Source: Erwinia phyllosphaerae
Lineage (GTDB): Bacteria > Pseudomonadota > Gammaproteobacteria > Enterobacterales > Enterobacteriaceae
Reading direction: 5' to 3'
NCBI RefSeq assembly: GCF_019132875.1
Contig: NZ_JAHSPF010000003.1
Coordinates: 124,001 to 188,000 of the forward strand
DNA length: 64,000 nt
Shown: one piece after another, positions 49,484 to 56,723 of the stretch
How the letters are laid out: each line of letters opens with the position of its first letter
Position numbering within the stretch: position 1 is the first letter of the stretch
Made by a program: the position numbers and the translations under genes
The notes under the pieces: model-generated
The model's input: only the letters and a program-made list of their open reading frames with translations
Told to the model about the DNA's origin: nothing
Databases searched by the model: none

Positions 49484-49815
49484 AGCGCAGAATGACACTG
49501 ATAGCACGAACGTCAATGGATGATACGGTAATGACGTCTTCCGACAGCTTCAGCACATCCCAACTAACGCAGCTTTATGCTATTACAGATTATGCTACGG
49601 GAAACGTTGAACTCAGCAAGAACGGACCCGGTGTAGGAACGTTGACAGCAGTGCCGATTAGCTCGCCGTATTAGTCTATTATCGGGCTAAGTACGTGGTT
49701 TCCATCGCCGATTACGTACAGTGATTATATTTCTGGAGTGATTGTTTTTAATGTAGAGTCAGGAGATAGTGAGGGGATCGGTAACGAGCAACTTTCTTAT
49801 TATTCGGTGGTGTAA
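49484..49815 (+). pseudogene. Tail protein (arabinofuranosidase-like) 3' remnant
   Basis: Matches the last ~110 residues of the gene at 42969 (M-T-L-I-A-R-T-S, S-S-D-S-F-S-T-S-Q-L-T-Q-L-Y-A, Q-L-S-Y-Y-S-V-V) with small deletions and an internal TAG. Its fusion to holin sequence shows a deletion of the whole head-tail operon. Confidence 0.8.
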
Positions 49816-49838
49816 TTCATCGCAATAAAGGAAAGGTT

Positions 49839-50021
49839 ATGGAAACGGATTTCACAGAACAGGCACGCGATGCTGTATGCCAGTTGTTCGGCGAGGCCGC
49901 TATTCAACTGCTGGCCGCGGGGCAGCCGGTCACAAATGAGAGCATGGCAAAGATGATTCGACAGCTATCAGACGGTGATCCGGATTTAGCAGAAGGGTTT
50001 GCTTTGCAGATACTTAAATAA
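49839..50021 (+). CDS. Small AriR/YmgB-like protein, 60 aa
   Basis: AGGAAAGG precedes ATG. A-I-Q-L-L-A-A-G-Q-P-V-T-N-E-S-M-A-K-M-I-R-Q-L-S-D-G-D-P-D-L-A-E-G-F resembles the two-helix YmgB/AriR biofilm-regulator pattern (x-x-L-x-x-G-K-x-V-x-N-x-x-I). In E. coli the ymgABC genes lie beside e14 at icd. Two truncated copies occur beside the integrase remnants. Family assignment tentative. Confidence 0.5.
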   Translation: METDFTEQARDAVCQLFGEAAIQLLAAGQPVTNESMAKMIRQLSDGDPDLAEGFALQILK

Positions 50022-50027
50022 CAACAG

Positions 50028-50047
50028 GCCCGGCATTGCCGGGCTTT
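50028..50047 (+). terminator. Rho-independent terminator
   Basis: GCCCGGC-ATT-GCCGGGC stem after the AriR-like gene, followed by TTTATA; related hairpins follow the truncated copies. Confidence 0.7.
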
Positions 50048-50050
50048 ATA

Positions 50051-50248
50051 TCATTTGGGTTTTTTCTTAAAAAGATAATCGCTAACGCAAAAGGAAATAA
50101 CCAGATAGATAAAAGTAGTAACATGAAAATAATCAGGCCAGAAGTTGGCTGCAATCATGGCGAAGATTACAGTTGTACATAGCGGCAAGTATATTCTCGT
50201 AATTATTCTTATTAAATCTTGCCAAAAAACCCCTAGCATTTTTTTCAT
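50051..50248 (-). CDS. Two-helix membrane protein, immunity-like, 65 aa
   Basis: Hydrophobic segments at about residues 17-36 and 43-58, basic N- and C-termini (K-K-K-P-K). Its ATG overlaps the stop of the upstream gene (ATGA type), a tight two-gene unit. Small two-helix partners of this kind are common as immunity proteins. Confidence 0.5.
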   Translation of the reverse strand: MKKMLGVFWQDLIRIITRIYLPLCTTVIFAMIAANFWPDYFHVTTFIYLVISFCVSDYLFKKKPK

Positions 50249-50943
50249 GATGTAATCCTTAAAATATTACTCGCTATCTCTTGATCTGTGAGGAATGATC
50301 TGCCAAAGTTATCAACTCTATTGATTAAGGGTTCAATAAGAAAATAAAGCATTTCTAATTCTTCTTGATAAAGCGCAGAATAATAAATTAAATTTCTCTT
50401 TTTTAGCCTTTCTGCTGCATTCGCGGCTTTTTGGACATAACCGTATAAATTTGCAGTTAAAACAGCTCTTCCTGTCCACACAGTGGTGGCGCTATCGATA
50501 GCAGCGCGCATATCAAAACCTGAACTCACAGCAGAAGCAATAGTATAACTAAAGGAAAGTTTTGTTAATGTTGATGTTGTAATCGATGAACCATTTCGTG
50601 CTAATATTCGCGTAATATTTCTGATTCTTTCATCGGATAAGCCTCTTACCATTTGGTCAACAAATATAGTGACCATTTCATTTATAACATTAGAGTTTAG
50701 GTTTTTTATTATTTTAATAAGCGCCTTGGCAAATCGTATATCTTCAATTTTTTGTTTTTCACAAACATCTTTATAGTTTTCAAAAAAACAAGAGGAATAC
50801 CATGTCAGACGCTGGATTCCACTTTCAATGAGTTTAGCTTGCTTTAATGCTTCTTCTTTTGTTTTGTGTATGCTTTTTTCCAATAGTAAAGATAAATACC
50901 TGTCTGCTTCAAGTTTCTCCGCTAGTAATACATTATGTGACAT
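50245..50943 (-). CDS. Helical protein with hydrophobic core, possible toxin/effector, 232 aa
   Basis: Helical N-terminal half, then a small-residue-rich region of borderline hydrophobicity (about 118-170, S-S-I-T-T-S-T-L-T-K-L-S-F-S-Y-T-I-A-S-A-V ... G-R-A-V-L-T-A-N-L-Y-G-Y-V) that resembles membrane-inserting segments of bacterial toxins, and a helical C-terminus. No signal peptide. Intact among pseudogenes and coupled to a two-helix protein, which suggests a toxin-immunity or exclusion pair. Family not recognised. Confidence 0.5.
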   Translation of the reverse strand: MSHNVLLAEKLEADRYLSLLLEKSIHKTKEEALKQAKLIESGIQRLTWYSSCFFENYKDVCEKQKIEDIRFAKALIKIIKNLNSNVINEMVTIFVDQMVRGLSDERIRNITRILARNGSSITTSTLTKLSFSYTIASAVSSGFDMRAAIDSATTVWTGRAVLTANLYGYVQKAANAAERLKKRNLIYYSALYQEELEMLYFLIEPLINRVDNFGRSFLTDQEIASNILRITS

Positions 50944-51106
50944 TTTTACAATCCTTGTTGTTTTTCATAGATCTGCTGATGGGGACTCACAACATACACA
51001 GCAGAAACATATGGTTATCTATTAACCACAGTTATAATGTGTTCATGTTGTCGTTGTGTAAACAAATAATCCAGATAAGTTACTTGCCATTTCAAGTCCA
51101 CCTAAA

Positions 51107-51126
51107 TACTGTATATAAAAACAGTT
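51107..51126 (+). promoter_or_regulatory. LexA (SOS) box, copy 3
   Basis: TACTGTATATAAAAACAGTT, 16 bases before ATG 51143; CTG and CAG arms intact. Confidence 0.82.
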
Positions 51127-51142
51127 TACTGGGAAGGCAGCT

Positions 51143-51382
51143 ATGGCACGCTATGATGACATTGCAGCATACAGAGAAAGTATCAGGATAAGCTCGCAAG
51201 GACGCCGGACAGTCGCTACCGTGGATTTTGTGCAAAACCTTGCTAAGTTCAATCACCATTTCACGTTGCGGCAGGCTAATGAATGGATCGAGATCTACCA
51301 GTGCAGCTTTAAAGATGTATCGACGGAAGCAGGCGACAGGCGAACATTCCAACTATTAAATCCAAACAATGGTGAATTTTGA
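51143..51382 (+). CDS. SOS-box-controlled small protein, copy 3 (intact), 79 aa
   Basis: Second intact member of the family (see 45851): M-A-R-Y-D-D-I-A-A-Y-R-E-S-I-R-I-S, R-R-T-V-A-T-V-D-F-V-Q-N-L, E-W-I-E-I-Y-Q, ending L-N-P-N-N-G-E-F. GGGAAGG precedes the ATG. As with the other copies it lies just left of an icd fragment. Confidence 0.7.
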   Translation: MARYDDIAAYRESIRISSQGRRTVATVDFVQNLAKFNHHFTLRQANEWIEIYQCSFKDVSTEAGDRRTFQLLNPNNGEF

Positions 51383-51528
51383 AGGATTTGCCGCGGATTT
51401 TATTCCCCAAAACTCATAGCAGTGAGCTGATTTTAAAGGGGTTTCAAGACATTAATTGTGAAGCACATCCCTGCATAAAGCATAGGTAAAATCTATGCTT
51501 ATCAGTAACATAACACTACTTTGCAAAA

Positions 51529-51696
51529 ATACTGCTGCGTCACATGGGCTGGTTCGAAGCCGCAGACCTGATTGTTAAAGGTATGGAAGGCGCGATTGCT
51601 GCCAAAACCGTTACCTATGACTTCGAACGTCTGATGGACGGCGCTAAGCTGCTGAAATCTTCAGAGTTTGGCGATGCTATGATTCAGCATATGTAA
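51529..51696 (+). repeat. icd 3' end fragment, copy C
   Basis: Same 168 bases as copy A apart from a few changes, complete to the stop codon. Should be attR of the second element and attL-side of a third. Confidence 0.85.
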
Positions 51697-51794
51697 GCTG
51701 CTTCTTGCAACACTAAGCCAACACGGTTGTTGAAATTGTGTTGGCTTTTGATAGCCTGCTAACGGTTATCAAAATTTTATCAAAACCCGCCCTT

Positions 51795-51998
51795 TTAAAG
51801 CGCAACAAGCAACCATTCCTTGCCCCGATCGTCATGATATCTGTCGGTCTGTCTTTGCGATTTATGACCCAGTAAAAGTCTGGTATCCACTCCCTGTTCC
51901 CTCGAGAACCGTTCAGACAGCGAAGGCTGTTCATGAAACGTTGCCGGCGTCCCTTCAGCCCGGGCAATATTTGCTTTGTCTTGAGCCTTACTGAAAGT
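51795..51998 (-). pseudogene. Integrase C-terminal remnant, copy 2
   Basis: Same truncated fragment as at 46557-46760, with H-E-Q-P in place of H-E-Q-R at the catalytic Arg (CGT to CGG/CCT-type change visible as ctgttcatg/aaggct differences), stop at the same codon. Confidence 0.7.
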
Positions 51999-52001
51999 CG
52001 A

Positions 52002-52097
52002 CCGGTTACGAATGAGCGTTTAGCGAATATGGTAGTGAAGCTGTCAAAAGGCGAGCCGGACCTGACCGAAGATTTAGCGCTACAGCTATTAAAGTAG
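52002..52097 (+). pseudogene. 3' remnant of the small AriR-like gene, copy 2
   Basis: P-V-T-N-E-R-L-A-N-M-V-V-K-L-S-K-G-E-P-D-L ..., identical junction with the integrase remnant as in copy 1. Confidence 0.65.
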
Positions 52098-52131
52098 CAT
52101 CAGGCCCGGCCATTGCCGGGCCTTGCCTGAA

Positions 52132-52449
52132 TCAATCGTATAGCCAGCGTCCTGCTTTTGCTGATTCAATTAACATTCCAATCGTAAAAGCTGGCACGGC
52201 TACAGGAGGTTTTTTTTTGAATGGATTTAATGATAACGGCTTTTGGGGATAATATGTATTAATATCAAAATTTAGCTTTTTAACTCTACATTGATTAAAG
52301 TATATCTCCATCAACTCTTCAGCCTCACTATCGTCCAGTTTTAAATCCGCATCAATATCGGTTTCAGCAGTCAATGATAGCTCTTTTAATCCGAATCCGG
52401 TGAACGCCCCCACCAACTCAAATATTTTACCTTCAATGTTATCTACCAT
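52132..52449 (-). CDS. DUF1493-like protein, copy 2 (divergent), 105 aa
   Basis: Shares the C-terminal I-G-M-L-I-E-S-A-K-A-G-R-W-L-Y-D and position with DUF1493 copies, but the N-terminal part (A-F-T-G-F-G-L-K-E-L, D-I-D-A-D-L-K-L-D-D-S-E-A-E-E-L) is of the acyl-carrier-like DUF1493 subtype. Overlaps the partner stop by seven bases. Confidence 0.7.
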   Translation of the reverse strand: MVDNIEGKIFELVGAFTGFGLKELSLTAETDIDADLKLDDSEAEELMEIYFNQCRVKKLNFDINTYYPQKPLSLNPFKKKPPVAVPAFTIGMLIESAKAGRWLYD

Positions 52450-52913
52450 ATTTTATCACTACCTCTTGCAATGCGGTTATAATCTATCATTGTACGATAT
52501 GTAATTTGCGATACGTCAGACGTTAAAATAAGCCAGCCCATCACAGGAATCGTGCGTCCTACAAATGTCCCTATATTTGCAACCATTCTTATTTTTAGAC
52601 TTTTGGGATTGGTAATGTGACCAATTAATGTTGGCAGCTTAATCATGTATGGGAACTTTACATTTTTAAAAACACGACGTGAAGCTATTGAGGCTCGTGA
52701 CGTATTCACAATCGTGCCACCAGGCTTGGTTCTGGTTGGGATATCATTTCTGCCTGAAACTATTGCGATAACCGCTCCTGTATCAGCTATCGTTAAACCC
52801 AATTGCTCGACAGTTTTTTCACAAAATATCATGAAAAGCAGCTCACAGGCAGTAAGATTAGATCTACCTGCGTAATAATATGTGTTATTCAGTTCTTCAA
52901 CAGTATCCATCAC
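52443..52913 (-). CDS. DUF1493 partner protein, copy 2, 156 aa
   Basis: Begins M-M-D-T-V-E-E-L-N-N-T-Y-Y-Y-A-G-R-S-N-L and ends N-R-I-A-R-G-S-D-K-I-W. Contains hydrophobic segments near 45-55 and 118-132. The first ~38 codons are DNA-identical to copy 3, the middle is divergent and the end conserved, a mosaic pattern. Paired with DUF1493 at all three loci, so the two proteins probably act together; the function is unknown to me. Confidence 0.65.
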   Translation of the reverse strand: MMDTVEELNNTYYYAGRSNLTACELLFMIFCEKTVEQLGLTIADTGAVIAIVSGRNDIPTRTKPGGTIVNTSRASIASRRVFKNVKFPYMIKLPTLIGHITNPKSLKIRMVANIGTFVGRTIPVMGWLILTSDVSQITYRTMIDYNRIARGSDKIW

Positions 52914-53028
52914 TCATCCTTAAGCTAATAGTTGTATCGGAGCTGTCAATATGGATTTTTTTCGAGGTTACGTAAACACATAATTGCGGACTGCAACAGT
53001 ATCGCTCGCTTTTGGTAATGGGCATTAC

Positions 53029-53048
53029 CACTGTATCTAAAAATAGTT
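53029..53048 (+). promoter_or_regulatory. Degenerate LexA box, copy 4
   Basis: CACTGTATCTAAAAATAGTT: the CAG arm is changed to TAG, so LexA binding is probably weakened or lost. Confidence 0.55.
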
Positions 53049-53064
53049 GTGTGGGAAGGCAGCA

Positions 53065-53217
53065 ATGGCGCGCTGTGATGACATCAAAACAGCTTACAGA
53101 GAGAGTATCAAGATAGCCCGCGCGGGCGACGGATGGTTACGACCGTTGATTTTGTACAGAACCTCGCTTAGTTCAATCACCATTTCACGTTGCGTCAGGC
53201 TGGTGAGTGGATCGAGA
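53065..53217 (+). pseudogene. SOS-box small gene, copy 4, frameshifted
   Basis: M-A-R-C-D-D-I-K-T-A-Y-R-E-S-I-K-I then a frameshift at A-R-A-G; the out-of-frame remainder still encodes T-V-D-F-V-Q-N-L-A with a stop. Sequence then switches abruptly to GH19 DNA. Confidence 0.75.
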
Positions 53218-53613
53218 TTAAGCATCTGCCACTTTCTTGCGCAGCTTTGTAAAGGAAGTAAGGGCTTTTCTTCATTAACCGAGCAGGGTATAGACCCGAA
53301 TCATAATGCCTATGAAGGCAACAAGCAGTTGGGAAAAACTAAGCGAGGTGACGGTTATATATCAAGAGGAAGAGGATTCATACCAATCACGGGTCGTTAT
53401 AATTACGATAAAACTGGCGAAGATTTATACAAAGATTTGATTCATCATCCTGAAATTTTAGCCAGTGATATAATACTCGCCCTTGATTCAGCAGGTCTTT
53501 TCTGGACGCAGCATGGGTTAAACAGGCTGGCAGATAAAGATGATATTGTGGCAATGACACACAGGATTAATGGTGGTGAACATAGATTACCTGACAGGCG
53601 TTTATTTTAGCCC
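53218..53613 (+). pseudogene. GH19 endolysin 3' remnant
   Basis: Corresponds to 10903-11300 of the intact gene. Catalytic E60 is replaced by Gly (C-K-G-S-K-G-F), Q-I-T-G-R-Y becomes P-I-T-G-R-Y, and a stop truncates the end. Homology with DNA downstream of the intact gene continues to about 53770. Confidence 0.85.
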
Positions 53614-53947
53614 AAGAAAAGGCTGTAATGCTTTAACGTGATTACTGCAATATCCGCACACAGCCCAAGGAAAAAAAGATAGTATAAGTATACATAATAT
53701 CAGTTAACGCAATATTAGTTTTTTCTAACATTAGCGTACTATCTTTTCAAAGTGGGATTTTTTCGAATGCGTCGCCTGTAAACTATAAGCCTGTGAGCTT
53801 AACGTAAGATAAAAGTTGACGTTAAGCTATTGACATAAAAGATTTGGGAATGAAGCGGCGACTCCCAGATAAAAGACCGCCCCAGATAAAAAGCTGCCAG
53901 GTTGGTGACTTCGGCTTAGACCCGGCCATTGCCGGGCCTTGCCTGAA

Positions 53948-54286
53948 TCAATCGTATAGCCAGCGGCCTGCTTTCGCAGACTCTGCAAACATTCGCACAG
54001 TAAATTCTGGCCGATTTTTGAGTTTTTCTTTTTTTAATTTTTTACCATTTATAAGTTGCTTAATGAATGGAATTCTTACTATTGGACAGTAATAATTCAT
54101 ATCTATTACTGATACATCAATTTTAAATTTTTTACCGAAATCTTCTATAGTATACGGTAATTCATCTGGGGCCGCATAATCCTGCAAATGCGTATCAAGT
54201 TCAAGAGGGACTGCTTTCCCTTTCCAGTTAACAGGTATAGAAAGATCATCACGGAAAAACTTCAAAACTTCTTCATCCGTCACCAT
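53948..54286 (-). CDS. DUF1493 family protein, copy 3, 112 aa
   Basis: M-V-T-D-E-E-V-L-K-F-F-R-D-D-L, L-Q-D-Y-A, K-F-K-I-D-V-S and F-T-V-R-M-F-A-E-S-A-K-A-G-R-W-L-Y-D: full DUF1493 pattern. Overlaps the partner stop by seven bases. Preceded on the plus strand by the same GCCGGGCC hairpin as the other copies. Confidence 0.78.
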   Translation of the reverse strand: MVTDEEVLKFFRDDLSIPVNWKGKAVPLELDTHLQDYAAPDELPYTIEDFGKKFKIDVSVIDMNYYCPIVRIPFIKQLINGKKLKKEKLKNRPEFTVRMFAESAKAGRWLYD

Positions 54287-54747
54287 ATTTTATCCTTACC
54301 GCGTGCAATACTATTATAATCACGAACTGTTTTATATGAAATTTTTGACATGTCTGAAGCCAAAATCATCCACCCCACAACGGGGATAGTACGGCCAGTA
54401 AATGTCCCTATTTTAGCAACCATTCTCAGCTTCATCGTCCGGGGTGTATAGCCACCAATAAAGGTCGGCAACCTAATTCCATAGGGAAATTTTGCATTTC
54501 CGAAAACTCTACGCGACGCCTTAGATAAGCGCGAGGTTCCCTCGAGCGCATCACGCGGTTTTGTTCGCGTTAACTGATCGTTCCTGCCTGCTAAAAGAGC
54601 AACGACTGCACTAAAATCCGCGATGCCAAGGCCCAATTGCTCGACAGTTTTTTCACAAAATATCATGAAAAGCAGTTCACAGGCAGTAAGATTAGATCTA
54701 CCTGCGTAATAATATGTGTTATTCAGTTCTTCAACAGTATCCATCAC
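54280..54747 (-). CDS. DUF1493 partner protein, copy 3, 155 aa
   Basis: Same start as copy 2 (gene conversion or recent duplication over ~120 bases), divergent middle (L-A-G-R-N-D-Q-L-T-R-T-K-P-R-D-A-L), and conserved ending G-T-F-T-G-R-T-I-P-V-V-G-W-M-I-L-A-S-D-M-S ... A-R-G-K-D-K-I-W. Confidence 0.65.
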   Translation of the reverse strand: MMDTVEELNNTYYYAGRSNLTACELLFMIFCEKTVEQLGLGIADFSAVVALLAGRNDQLTRTKPRDALEGTSRLSKASRRVFGNAKFPYGIRLPTFIGGYTPRTMKLRMVAKIGTFTGRTIPVVGWMILASDMSKISYKTVRDYNSIARGKDKIW

Positions 54748-55051
54748 TCATCCTTAAGCTAATAGTTGTATCGGAGCTGTTAATATGGATTTTTTTCGAG
54801 GTTACGTAAACACATAATTGCGGACTGCAACCGTATCGCTCGCTTCTAGTAATGGGCATTACCACTGTATCTAAAAATAGTTGTGTGGGAAGGCAGCAAT
54901 GGCGCGCTGTGATGACATCAAAACAGCTTACAGAGTGAGTATCAAGATAGCCCGCGCGGGCGGCGGATGGTTACGACCGTTGATTTTGTACAGAACCTCG
55001 CTTAGTTCAATCACCATTTCACGTTGCGTCAGGCTGGTGAGTGGATCGAGA
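54632..55051. repeat. Direct repeat DR2, copy 2
   Basis: Copy of 52798-53217, offset 1834. Confidence 0.85.
54863..54882 (+). promoter_or_regulatory. Degenerate LexA box, copy 5
   Basis: Identical to copy 4 (CACTGTATCTAAAAATAGTT), CAG arm lost. Confidence 0.55.
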
Positions 55052-55085
55052 TTTACCAGCGCAGCTTTAAAGACCTGTTAACGAA
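54899..55085 (+). pseudogene. SOS-box small gene, copy 5, frameshifted
   Basis: Same frameshift as copy 4, showing it arose before the DR2 duplication; here homology extends further (E-I-Y-Q-R-S-F-K-D-x-L-T-K-E-G) before fading at about 55085. Confidence 0.75.
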
Positions 55086-55878
55086 AGAAGGTGGCGGGCC
55101 TGTTCAATCCTTTGCCGTGGTCATCATTACATTTGTCCGTCTTTTTTTGTGATTTTTAGCCCACGAGTTTTTGAATATCAATTCCCTGTTCTGTTTCACC
55201 AAAAGGCGGCGATAAAAAAGTCTCCTTCTGTAAGGACAGCATGCGTCGCCGCTGGTCACGCGAAAATGCTTAAAACAGACCTGCCTGGAAGATCTTCGAG
55301 AAACTTGAATACTGCTATTTCAGATGCGTTTCCTGTGCACAAAAAAGCCGTTTACCGGCAAATAGAGATTATGACAGTAAAACTTTGATCTATCTGCGTT
55401 GTGGGCTTCCAGTAGCGAAAAAAGATAGCTTATTGAACTATCTCGACTTGCTATAAAGCAGGCACAAAAAAACGGCTGGTAGCCGGTCTTTTTTGAAACT
55501 GCTCCTGAGAGGTTTAAATATAGCAAGCAAGCTTTGATAATAGAGCGATCTGCTATGGAAAAATATGAGGGCTGCGCTGGTCGGTCGCAGTTTCTCGATA
55601 AGGGAAAGCGGATGACAGGGATCCGAACCATTATAAAACTGGTCGTCGTAATCATCGTCTGAGTGATGCGATTGGTTACCGATAAAAATAATTGGCGAAA
55701 CGTAAGTAAGGCGCACCGATGACACCAATCAGCGCGCTTTTGATATTTTTTTTGCCTGTTTACCGAAGCGTTGTCAGATAGTTATATATCCCGTAAAGCT
55801 TTAACCCAGATAAGTAAAAATTTAAACGCTGCCGCATGTAGTTTACGACTTAAGAAGGGAAGTAAACCGCTCTTCAAT
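55086..55878. other. Gene-poor stretch right of the prophage debris
   Basis: Nearly 800 bases with only low-quality frames. One hairpin terminator (55470-55494). No further icd fragment or integrase sequence is seen, so the right boundary of the integrated DNA cannot be placed exactly. Confidence 0.45.
55470..55494 (+). terminator. Rho-independent terminator
   Basis: CGGCT-GGT-AGCCG stem flanked by A-rich DNA and followed by GTCTTTTTT. Confidence 0.7.
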
Positions 55879-56049
55879 CTATTTTATAAATTTATAGTTA
55901 ACGATTGCGATTAGTACAGCAGTAATAAAAACCTGGAATATGTTTTTTATTGTCCAAAATTCCTCAGTGGAAAAGTATTTAAAAATTGAATTAACAATAA
56001 TAAGAATTACGGCGCTTAAAATAGCCCATTTAATTTTGTGAGTTACCAC
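55879..56049 (-). CDS. Two-helix membrane protein, candidate immunity protein, 56 aa
   Basis: GTG start at 56049 overlaps the upstream stop within GTGGTAA, then two hydrophobic helices (about residues 8-22 and 37-51) linked by a charged loop (K-Y-F-S-T-E-E-F-W-T-I-K-N), basic C-terminus N-Y-K-F-I-K. Size and topology match microcin immunity proteins. An alternative is that the pair is an unrelated small membrane unit. Confidence 0.5.
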   Translation of the reverse strand: MVTHKIKWAILSAVILIIVNSIFKYFSTEEFWTIKNIFQVFITAVLIAIVNYKFIK

Positions 56050-56189
56050 CAGCAAGTTTCCCCATACTGAAGTGCTGCTATTGTCGCGCCTGATGCAGCT
56101 CCAACGGCCCAGCTCGCAATAGCTTCAACGCCGGATATCGTTACGCCATCGCCAAATGCTCGTGGCATATCTGGGGTTATGGCACTCAT
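56043..56189 (-). CDS. Glycine/alanine-rich 48-residue peptide, microcin-like precursor
   Basis: ATG 56189 with AAGGG seven bases upstream; TAA at 56043. Product MSAITPDMPRAFGDGVTISG then VEAIASWAVGAASGATIAAL and QYGETCWW. The central A-V-G-A-A-S-G-A-T-I-A-A-L stretch resembles the membrane-active core of class II microcins, and it ends with Cys-Trp-Trp. There is no canonical double-glycine leader, so processing is unclear. Coupled by overlap to the two-helix protein. Confidence 0.5.
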   Translation of the reverse strand: MSAITPDMPRAFGDGVTISGVEAIASWAVGAASGATIAALQYGETCWW

Positions 56190-56528
56190 AAAAATTCCCT
56201 TTTGAATAAATGTTGAGAGTTCGGCCTGTTAAAGCGGTTTTTTATATTAAATATCGTAATTTTTTTCTGTGATGATTATCAAAAGTTCGCAGTGAATTTA
56301 AGATTTTAAATGGGGGGCGAATTTTTCCCGGTTGCATGTGCCTGTACCCATCCGACTTATACGGAAAATCGCCAGTTTCTCCGGTGTAAAAACATATCGA
56401 AAATGACCCATAAAATTTGTGATTAACCGGGTTTAGTTGTTCTCAACATTAAATAGGTTGTCATAGCCAACATCGAGGGAAATTAGTCAAGGTTTTTCAT
56501 GTAAATAATTGCGAAATGGAAAAAACTT
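56190..56528. other. Intergenic region upstream of the microcin-like pair
   Basis: AT-rich; should carry the leftward promoter for the pair. No ORF of note. Confidence 0.4.
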
Positions 56529-56723
56529 GTGGAGCACGGGTTTAATTCAAAAGAAATTGCTTTTCTTAAGAATCGGGTAGAGCGTGATGCGACGACATAT
56601 CAGGCGATTTTGATTGGCCTGAGGAAAAGGTTTATCGGATGCATTTTTTATTGGTTATGCTTATTTATTTTGGTTGGGGTTATTTTATTAGAGAAAAAGC
56701 TGGTTTATTATCAACCTCTTTAA
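56529..56723 (+). CDS. Small membrane protein, 64 aa (start uncertain)
   Basis: Soluble N-terminal half (H-G-F-N-S-K-E-I-A-F-L-K-N-R-V-E-R-D-A-T-T-Y-Q-A) followed by one or two helices (C-I-F-Y-W-L-C-L-F-I-L-V-G-V-I-L-L). The listed GTG has no ribosome site; upstream codons in frame read I-I-A-K-W-K-K-L and look protein-like but lack ATG/GTG, so the 5' end may be damaged or start at ATT. Confidence 0.4.
   Translation: MEHGFNSKEIAFLKNRVERDATTYQAILIGLRKRFIGCIFYWLCLFILVGVILLEKKLVYYQPL

Larger units (their letters stand above)
51529..52168 (+). repeat. Direct repeat DR1, copy 2
   Basis: Near-identical to 46291-46930 (offset 5238). The two copies bracket the decayed second element and could recombine to delete it. 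Confidence 0.85.
52798..53217. repeat. Direct repeat DR2, copy 1 (about 420 bases)
   Basis: Recurs at 54632-55051 with offset 1834 and very few differences. Holds the 5' end of the partner gene, its upstream region and a decayed SOS-box gene. Confidence 0.85.

Noticed and set aside
45816..55085. CRISPR array or integron cassette array
   Set aside because: Repeats are 70-640 bases, gene-containing and irregularly spaced; they are phage termini, not short spaced repeats or attC sites.
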